Positions 5,477 to 10,004 of a stretch of DNA of 10,004 nt are shown here, piece after piece (the stretch's first letter is position 1; each line of letters begins with the position of its first letter). The notes under the pieces were generated by a model. It was not told the DNA's origin. It saw only the letters and a list, made by a program, of their open reading frames with translations, and did not search any database. The position numbers and the translations under genes are program-made. Source of the stretch: an uncultured Eubacteriales bacterium (GTDB taxonomy: Bacteria; Bacillota; Clostridia; Oscillospirales; Oscillospiraceae); assembly GCA_902475455.1 (NCBI GenBank), contig CABRZO010000087.1:1-10004 (forward strand), written 5' to 3'.

Positions 5477-5698
5477 ATGTATCCGAGGATTCGTGCCATG
5501 AGAGAGGACCGGGATCTGAACCAGACCAAAGTGGCCAGGATGCTGGGCATGTCCCAGACCGGATATTCCAAGTATGAGACCGGGGAGAACGACATTCCCA
5601 CCCAGGTGCTGGTAAAACTGGCGCTGTTTTACGACACCAGCATCGACTATCTGTTGGGGCTTACGGACCAGGCCCAGGCCTATCCCCGACCCCGTTGA
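5477..5698 (+). CDS. Small XRE-family transcriptional regulator (73 aa)
   Basis: A single-domain Cro/CI-type helix-turn-helix protein. Residues 2-62 cover the whole domain: IRAMREDRDLNQTKVARMLG (helices 1-2), MSQTGYSKYETGEN (recognition helix and the conserved YETG turn), and VLVKLALFYDTSIDYLLGLT (helices 4-5). A short tail ends in YPRPR. ATG at 5477 was chosen for its GGAGG with eight-base spacing; a GTG at 5468 overlaps that site. It has no effector or protease domain, so it probably works as a constitutive repressor or antirepressible dimer. It is divergent from the membrane-anchored gene at 5351, and the inverted CTGAWWCAG sites between them suggest autoregulation and control of that neighbour. 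No clear -35/-10 pair is visible for this gene itself. The GAPDH hairpin at 5746-5777 may also end its transcript. Confidence 0.9.
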   Translation: MYPRIRAMREDRDLNQTKVARMLGMSQTGYSKYETGENDIPTQVLVKLALFYDTSIDYLLGLTDQAQAYPRPR

Positions 5699-5740
5699 CA
5701 GAAGGCGTTAACGCAGCTGTTCCCCGAGTGTAAAAAATGC

Positions 5741-5777
5741 AAAAAAGCGGCCCCGAAGCGTTTGCTTCGGGGCCGCT
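5741..5777 (-). terminator. Rho-independent terminator of gapA
   Basis: A perfect 14-pair stem: AGCGGCCCCGAAGC (5746-5759) with GCTTCGGGGCCGCT (5764-5777) around GTTT. It is followed on the minus strand by TTTTTT (5741-5746) and, after GCA, a second T-run. On the plus strand GTGTGTTTT follows, so it may also stop the XRE transcript. Confidence 0.94.
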
Positions 5778-5804
5778 GTGTGTTTTGGTTCCGGATGGAT
5801 CAGA

Positions 5805-6818
5805 TTACTTGTGGTCCACGGTGAACATATAGGCGATCAGGTCCAGCACCTTGTTGGAGTAGCCAATCTCGTTGTCGTACCAGGAGACCACCTTCACGAA
5901 GGTGTCGGTCAGAGCGATGCCGGCGCCGGCGTCGAAGATGGAGGTATGGGTGTCGCCCAGGAAGTCGGAGGAGACCACGGCGTCCTCGGTGTAGCCCAGG
6001 ATGCCCTTCAGCTCGCCCTCGGAGGCCTTCTTCATGGCGGCGCAGATCTCGTCATAGGTGGCGGGCTTGGCCAGGTTGACGGTCAGGTCGACCACGGAGA
6101 CGTCCAGGGTGGGCACGCGCATGCTCATGCCGGTCAGCTTGCCGTTCAGGCTGGGGATAACCTTGCCCACGGCCTTGGCGGCGCCGGTGGAGGAGGGGAT
6201 GATGTTGCCGGCAGCAGCACGGCCGCCACGCCAGTCCTTCTTGGAGGGGCCGTCCACGGTCTTCTGGGTAGCAGTGGTGGAGTGAACGGTGGTCATCAGG
6301 CCCTCGGTGATGCCGAAGTTGTCGTGCAGCACCTTGGCGATGGGAGCCAGGCAGTTGGTGGTGCAGGAAGCGTTGGAAACAAAGTTCATGCTGGTGTCAT
6401 AGGTTGTATTGTTGACGCCCATCACGAACATGGGGGTGTCATCCTTGGAGGGGGCGCTCATGATGACCTTTTTGGCGCCGGCGTCCAGGTGGCCCTGAGC
6501 CTTCTCCTTGGTCAGGAACAGGCCGGTGGACTCCACAACATACTCAACGCCCAGCTCGCCCCAGGGAATCTCCTCGGGCTTGAACTTGGCATAGACCATG
6601 ATCCGCTTGCCATTGACGGTGATGGACTCGTCATCGTACTCGATGGAGCCGGTGAACTGACCATGCATGGTGTCATAGCGCAGCATGTAGGCCATGTAGT
6701 CGGGGGTCATGCCGGGGTCGTTGATGCCCAGGAACTCAATGTCCTCCCGGTCGATGCCGGCGCGGAAGACCAGACGGCCGATGCGGCCAAAACCGTTGAT
6801 GCCAACTTTGATGCTCAT
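5805..6818 (-). CDS. gapA: Glyceraldehyde-3-phosphate dehydrogenase, type I
   Basis: A cytoplasmic tetrameric glycolytic enzyme that converts glyceraldehyde 3-phosphate, NAD+ and phosphate to 1,3-bisphosphoglycerate. The 337 residues match the family exactly. The Rossmann start is VGINGFGRIGRLVFR (5-19), with Asp34 after GIN favouring NAD+ over NADP+. The catalytic signature is SNASCTTNCLAP (148-159) with Cys152, and the assisting base is His179 in TTVHSTTATQ. The phosphate-binding region is DWRGGRAAAGNIIPSSTGAAK (195 onward), and the C-terminus has SWYDNEIGYSNKVLDL. The ATG at 6818 has AAGGAG nine bases upstream. The gene is monocistronic: an AT-rich leader with its own promoter lies upstream, and a perfect terminator follows. 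No pgk or tpi is adjacent in the window, unlike the common gap-pgk-tpi cluster. Confidence 0.98.
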   Translation of the reverse strand: MSIKVGINGFGRIGRLVFRAGIDREDIEFLGINDPGMTPDYMAYMLRYDTMHGQFTGSIEYDDESITVNGKRIMVYAKFKPEEIPWGELGVEYVVESTGLFLTKEKAQGHLDAGAKKVIMSAPSKDDTPMFVMGVNNTTYDTSMNFVSNASCTTNCLAPIAKVLHDNFGITEGLMTTVHSTTATQKTVDGPSKKDWRGGRAAAGNIIPSSTGAAKAVGKVIPSLNGKLTGMSMRVPTLDVSVVDLTVNLAKPATYDEICAAMKKASEGELKGILGYTEDAVVSSDFLGDTHTSIFDAGAGIALTDTFVKVVSWYDNEIGYSNKVLDLIAYMFTVDHK

Positions 6819-6870
6819 GAAAGAACACTCCTTTTTATTGCGTTTCAGGGTTCCAATGATTTACGCCGTT

Positions 6871-6898
6871 ATTATAATCCGAATTGTTTCATTTTAAA
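6871..6898 (-). promoter_or_regulatory. gapA: Probable gapA promoter
   Basis: A perfect TATAAT -10 on the minus strand (6871-6876) gives a leader of about 45 bases. The -35 at 17 bases (TTTTAA) is poor, with three of six matches, so an activator or a strong upstream A/T element may help. Confidence 0.5.
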
Positions 6899-7088
6899 AG
6901 GGGGAAACTTAAAATTCAGCGTTTTCACGGTGTTATTTGAGCTAAAAAATGAAAGGAAGCAAAATATATCGTCAAAACGACGAAACAGAGACAAAAATAC
7001 ATATTTACGCAACAATTCAGCCAATAAAAAGAACTTTTCCAAAAGTTTTCTAAAAAATTCATTTTTTTCCTGCTCTTTCAATCCTTTG

Positions 7089-7108
7089 GGATTCGACAGG
7101 ATTCGACA
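7089..7108 (+). repeat. Tandem 10-base direct repeat upstream of the kinase-like gene
   Basis: GGATTCGACA occurs twice back to back, followed by a partial third copy starting GAATTC. It ends six bases before the -35 element, on a one-helical-turn period, which suits an activator or response-regulator site. Confidence 0.6.
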
Positions 7109-7114
7109 GAATTC

Positions 7115-7143
7115 TTGCGCCCAATGCCAGGATTTGCTATACT
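7115..7143 (+). promoter_or_regulatory. Promoter of the kinase-like gene
   Basis: TTGCGC (7115-7120) and TATACT (7138-7143) are 17 bases apart. TGC directly precedes the -10, giving an extended -10 element. The predicted start is near 7150, about 60 bases before the ATG. Confidence 0.7.
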
Positions 7144-7208
7144 AAAGCCAAACTGTTCACAAAGAAAATGGGCACCCTATTGTGGAGATAGATTTGCGGA
7201 GTGAGCGA

Positions 7209-8288
7209 ATGAAAGAATTTACCCTTTCCGGGCCCGGATGGTTTGACGCAGCACCGGACCCGGTGTTTTGGACCCAGGAGGGAACCTTGGCCTATTTCAA
7301 TTCCGCCGCTGAGGCCCTGGCCCGGCGGGAGGGCTGGGAACTGGTTGAAGGAAAGGCGCTGCCTGAGGCGCTGCAGGGGCTGGAGGCCCCGGGGACGGAG
7401 TGCTGCTCCCTGGGTGGGCAGCGCTGGATCTGCCGCAGGGTGGAGCTGGAGGGGGGGAGCCTGTATCAGCTTTCCCCGGCGCCGGAGGCCCCCCTGGTCT
7501 CTCTGGACCGACTCAGCCAGATTGCCGGCCAGCTGCGTATCCCTCTGGGCAATCTGATTGGCGCCAGTCAGCTGTTGGAATATCCCCGGGCGGACCGATC
7601 TCCGGAAAAGACGGAGCAGTACCGGGCCATTCAGCGGAAAAACTATCATATTTTATTGCGGATGTTGGACAGTCTGGAATTTTTGGGCACCACCTCCGGG
7701 GAACAGGTCCGTTTCCAACCCCAGGTGCTGGATTTTGGGGGCCTGTGCTCCGACGTGGTGCGCCGGGTCCAGGGGGTCAGCGATCAGGCGGACTGTGCTG
7801 TGACCTTGATTCAGCGCGACGGCAACCTGCTGGTGCGGGGCGAGGAGCGGATGCTGCGGCGGCTGCTCTATCAGCTGCTGTCCAACGCCCTCCGGGCCGC
7901 CGGAGACAATGGCCGGGTGGTGCTGCGGCTGGAGTGCCGGGAAAAGCGCTGGGTGAGGCTGACGGTGAGCGACAGTGGCCAGGGCTTTACCCCTTCCCAG
8001 TTGGCCCGGGCCTTTGATCCGGACCGGGGCAACGATCCTCTGGTGGAAGGGGAGCGGGGCCTGGGGCTGGGCATCTCCATCTGCCGGATTGTGGCGGAGA
8101 AGCATGGCGGCCGCATTGCCCTGCTCAGCGGTGACGGAGGCAAGGCGGTGGTGGAACTGCCGCTGTGTACCGATTTGACCGCCGGGGAGCTGCATACCTC
8201 CCAGGATTTCGGCGGCGGGCTGAACGAGACCTTGATCCAGCTGGCAGATGTGCTGCCCTGGCAGTGCTTCCTGGCCGACGTGGATTAA
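7209..8288 (+). CDS. Histidine-kinase-like ATPase lacking the phosphoacceptor His
   Basis: A 359-residue cytoplasmic protein without membrane segments. Residues about 8-90 look like a divergent PAS sensor domain (AAPDPVFWTQEGTLAYFNSAAEALARR). Residues 97-160 resemble a DHp dimerisation domain, with the H-box region reading LSQIAGQLRIPLGNLI where a kinase has a SHELRTPL-type sequence. Thus Gly107 stands where the phosphorylated histidine should be. The HATPase_c domain (about 205-318) is intact: N-box LLSNALRAAGD with Asn226, G1 VSDSGQG with Asp255, F-box ARAFDP, and G2 GLGLGISICRIVAEKHGG. A tail of about 40 residues follows. ATG at 7209 has GGAG seven bases upstream; a GTG at 7182 has none. 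It is an orphan, with no response regulator in the window. ATP binding is likely, but classical histidine phosphorylation is not. It could be a scaffold, a trans-acting kinase that phosphorylates a partner, or a signalling ATPase. Confidence 0.85.
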   Translation: MKEFTLSGPGWFDAAPDPVFWTQEGTLAYFNSAAEALARREGWELVEGKALPEALQGLEAPGTECCSLGGQRWICRRVELEGGSLYQLSPAPEAPLVSLDRLSQIAGQLRIPLGNLIGASQLLEYPRADRSPEKTEQYRAIQRKNYHILLRMLDSLEFLGTTSGEQVRFQPQVLDFGGLCSDVVRRVQGVSDQADCAVTLIQRDGNLLVRGEERMLRRLLYQLLSNALRAAGDNGRVVLRLECREKRWVRLTVSDSGQGFTPSQLARAFDPDRGNDPLVEGERGLGLGISICRIVAEKHGGRIALLSGDGGKAVVELPLCTDLTAGELHTSQDFGGGLNETLIQLADVLPWQCFLADVD

Positions 8289-8328
8289 AAAAGAAAACAG
8301 CCCCGGCGCATTGTGCGCCGGGGCTGTT
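8284..8328 (-). terminator. Hairpin terminator of the AAA+ gene, shared with the kinase-like gene
   Basis: AACAGCCCCGGCGCA (8296-8310) pairs perfectly with TGCGCCGGGGCTGTT (8314-8328) around TTG, 15 pairs. On the minus strand it is followed by TTTTCTTTTTT, a strong U-tract. On the plus strand only GTGTT follows, so it ends the kinase-like transcript less efficiently. Confidence 0.9.
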
Positions 8329-8331
8329 GTG

Positions 8332-9858
8332 TTACTTGTCGTCGGTTGATTGTTCCGCTTCCGCCGGGCCGGGCTCGTCGGCCTGGTCGGTAGAAGCGCT
8401 GTCCGTCAGGGCGGCGTCGGCCTGCTCCGGGGACTGCTGTTCCTCCCCGGCGGCGGCGTCAAAGTCGGCACCGGTGATGAGCATCAGATCCTCCTTGGTG
8501 GGGGCTTCCATGGCGGCCACCCGGTCGGACTGCCGGGCCACCAGCTCCTCAAAGAGGTTGCGCACCTCCCGGGCGTTGCCAAAATTCTCGTCCCGGGACT
8601 CGTAGGCCTCCTCCAGCAGCTTCTTGGCCTTTTCCCGGGTCTCCTCCGAGAGCACATAGCTGTTGCGCTGGCACTGGGACTCCAGGATGGAGAACAGCTG
8701 CTCAGCGGTGTAGTCCTCAAAGTAGAAGTACTTATTGAACCGGGATTCCAGCCCCGGGTTGGAGTGGATGAACTGCTCCATCAGGTTGGTATAGCCCGCC
8801 ACAATGACGATCAGATCATCCCGATGATCCTCCATATTTTTCAGCAGAATCTCGATGGCCTCCTTGCCAAAGTCGTTGGCCCCCTCCTGGCTGGTGAGGG
8901 AGTAGGCTTCGTCGATGAAGAGCACGCCGCCCATGGCCTTGGCAATGACCTCCTGGGTTTTGATGGCGGTCTGTCCCACATAGCCAGCCACCAGGCCGGA
9001 CCGGTCGGTCTCCACCAGCTGACCCTTGGACAGCACTCCGATGGCGTGATACAGCCGGGCCAGCAGCCGGGCCACGGTGGTCTTGCCGGTGCCGGGGTTG
9101 CCCAGAAACACCAGATGCAGGCTCATGGGGGGGACGGAGAGGCCGTTTTCCTGCCGCAGCTTGCGCACCTTTACCAGATTGATGAGGCTGCGGACGTCCT
9201 TCTTGACCTGGTCCAGGCCGCACAGCTGGTCCAGCTCCGCCAGCAGATCCTCCACCGACTCCGCCGGCGGCACAATCGCCTCATCTCCTTCACTCTGGGC
9301 CTCTGCCTGAGTTTCCTGGAGGGTCTGGCCCTCCTGCGTGCCCTGTTGGGGAGCGGAAGTGTCGGAGGGTTTGGCGGTGCGGGAATCGCCCGGGCCTCCG
9401 GCGGCCACCAGGATCTGGGTGCAGTGGTCCACATAGTCCGCCTCTTCCTGGCTGACTTCGTCGTCCACCGCGGCGAAGAGCAGCAGCAGGATGGAGCACA
9501 GCTCGGTGAATTTCCCGGCATGGTTGCGGCGGCTGCCCCGGTCGGAGCGGACCAGCTCATAGAAAAAGGCTGGGGGCGCAAAGTCCTGGGCCCCCTCCAC
9601 GGCGGCGCAGAGTTCAAAGAAGAGCACCGAGGGGGCCTCGTTGTCGCCGGAGCAGATGGCGTTGTAGGCGGCCACATGGCGCTCGGTCACCGGCCCGCCG
9701 TGCTTCCAGACTGCCAGGGCGCAGCGGCGGAAAAAGGGGTCCGCCTCCTGGACAAAGTTGAGCCGCAGGGTGGGATCTCCCAGTAGCCGGGAGAAGGCCT
9801 GAATGCCCGAACGATATTTTTTGCCCACCATGGCGGTGGTGATTTTCTCTTTGCTCAT
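8332..9858 (-). CDS. CbxX/CfxQ-SpoVK-type AAA+ ATPase with N-terminal helical domain
   Basis: A 508-residue soluble ATPase. Residues 1-155 form an alpha-helical domain (RSDRGSRRNHAGKFTELC, ILLLLFAAVDDEVSQEEADY) that resembles TerB-like or other acidic helical modules. A Q/E/A-rich linker covers about 156-200. The AAA+ core starts at AELDQLCGLDQVKKDVRSL (207-225). It has Walker A GNPGTGKTT (253-261), a pore-loop-like AGYVGQTA (291-298), Walker B VLFIDEAYS (312-320), sensor 1 Asn358 in AGYTN, arginine finger Arg373 in NPGLESRF, and sensor 2 GNAREVRN (427-434). A low-complexity acidic tail (465-508) ends the protein. This core is the CbxX/CfxQ group, which includes Rubisco activase CbbX and sporulation protein SpoVK; such proteins remodel or thread partner proteins as hexamers. 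Rubisco genes are absent, so a CbbX role is unlikely. The ATG at 9858 has GGAGG six bases upstream. It is monocistronic within the window; the partner is unknown. Confidence 0.9.
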   Translation of the reverse strand: MSKEKITTAMVGKKYRSGIQAFSRLLGDPTLRLNFVQEADPFFRRCALAVWKHGGPVTERHVAAYNAICSGDNEAPSVLFFELCAAVEGAQDFAPPAFFYELVRSDRGSRRNHAGKFTELCSILLLLFAAVDDEVSQEEADYVDHCTQILVAAGGPGDSRTAKPSDTSAPQQGTQEGQTLQETQAEAQSEGDEAIVPPAESVEDLLAELDQLCGLDQVKKDVRSLINLVKVRKLRQENGLSVPPMSLHLVFLGNPGTGKTTVARLLARLYHAIGVLSKGQLVETDRSGLVAGYVGQTAIKTQEVIAKAMGGVLFIDEAYSLTSQEGANDFGKEAIEILLKNMEDHRDDLIVIVAGYTNLMEQFIHSNPGLESRFNKYFYFEDYTAEQLFSILESQCQRNSYVLSEETREKAKKLLEEAYESRDENFGNAREVRNLFEELVARQSDRVAAMEAPTKEDLMLITGADFDAAAGEEQQSPEQADAALTDSASTDQADEPGPAEAEQSTDDK

Positions 9859-9901
9859 GTGGCACCTCCTGCCTCCGGAGCGGGCCCCGGGGCGAATTGA
9901 T

Positions 9902-9927
9902 GGATACAGGTTTTATTATGTGTATCC
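9902..9927. repeat. Inverted repeat in the AAA+ gene's upstream region
   Basis: GGATACA (9902-9908) and TGTATCC (9921-9927) are exact inverted copies with a 12-base AT-rich spacer. They lie 44-69 bases upstream of the ATG on the minus strand, next to a CATAAT -10-like hexamer. They could be an operator or a leader hairpin. Confidence 0.5.
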
Positions 9928-10004
9928 CAGTCAAAATTGAAGGGGAAAAAACCGGAAAAAGCACCGGTATCTGAAGAAATTCTGAATTCTCATGGGAAAA
10001 GTCT

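Larger units (their letters stand above)
6819..7208. promoter_or_regulatory. AT-rich divergent control region between gapA and the kinase-like gene
   Basis: This stretch of 390 bases has no supported gene. It holds the gapA leader and promoter on the minus strand, a cre-like site (6914-6927) and a small dyad TCGTC-AAAAC-GACGA (6969-6983). Further right are a dyad AACTTTT-CC-AAAAGTT (7032-7047), a tandem 10-base repeat (7089-7108) and the plus-strand promoter at 7115-7143. Composition is far more AT-rich than the flanking genes. Confidence 0.6.

Noticed and set aside
5778..7145. Long plus-strand frame antisense to gapA
   Set aside because: It begins in the gapA terminator and is Gly/His/Val-rich shadow sequence. 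The conserved GAPDH on the other strand explains the region.
8350..9786. Long plus-strand frame antisense to the AAA+ gene
   Set aside because: A shadow of the AAA+ gene with no start signal. Its codon pattern mirrors the true gene.
1..10004. CRISPR array, insertion sequence, prophage or attachment site
   Set aside because: No regularly spaced repeats, transposase, integrase or duplicated tRNA end is visible. The XRE and S24 genes alone do not show a prophage.

Overview
The window looks like chromosomal DNA from a gut-type Clostridia, most likely an Oscillospiraceae relative of Flavonifractor, Intestinimonas or Lawsonibacter. The basis is GC-rich coding sequence with heavy CTG/GCC/GGC use, AT-rich intergenic gaps, strong AGGAGG-type ribosome binding sites, sigma-A-like promoters (TTGACA-17-TATAAT type) and a low-GC-phylum gene set (oligoendopeptidase F, a SpoVK/CbxX-like AAA ATPase, XRE and S24 regulators). 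The taxon is an inference from composition and gene type. No phage module, insertion sequence, CRISPR array or rRNA is visible.

Layout. (1) 98-626, minus strand: two small, translationally coupled genes, a four-cysteine zinc-ribbon-like protein and a sigma-70 region-4-like helix-turn-helix protein. (2) 676-940, plus strand: a near-consensus promoter, tRNA-Thr(TGT), tRNA-Tyr(GTA) and a rho-independent terminator. (3) 981-2198: an anion-permease-like membrane protein of the SLC13/ArsB/NhaD type with its own terminator. (4) 2221-4927: a dense regulatory region with repeated CACC-N4-GGTG sites, a SOS-box-like palindrome and two promoters. It is followed by a LexA-like XRE-S24 autocleaving repressor gene broken by a one-base frame change, then by a full-length oligoendopeptidase F 19 bases downstream. 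(5) 4922-5351, minus strand: an unrecognised membrane-anchored or secreted protein whose frame lacks a stop at the expected place. It is divergent from (6) 5477-5698, a small XRE regulator. Paired CTGAWWCAG sites lie between the two. (7) 5805-6818, minus strand: glycolytic GAPDH with a strong terminator. (8) 6819-7208: a long AT-rich, gene-free divergent promoter region. (9) 7209-8288: a histidine-kinase-like protein whose ATP-binding domain is intact but whose phosphoacceptor histidine is replaced by glycine. (10) 8332-9858, minus strand: a CbxX/CfxQ-SpoVK-type AAA+ ATPase with an alpha-helical N-terminal domain.

How the parts relate. Most genes are single transcription units bounded by strong hairpins. 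The only likely multi-gene units are the coupled small pair at the left end and the S24 regulator plus oligoendopeptidase F. The points most worth a second look are the broken (or recoded) S24 repressor with its operator array, the kinase-like protein without its histidine, and the stop-less minus-strand gene that converges on pepF. I see no clear multi-gene novel system.
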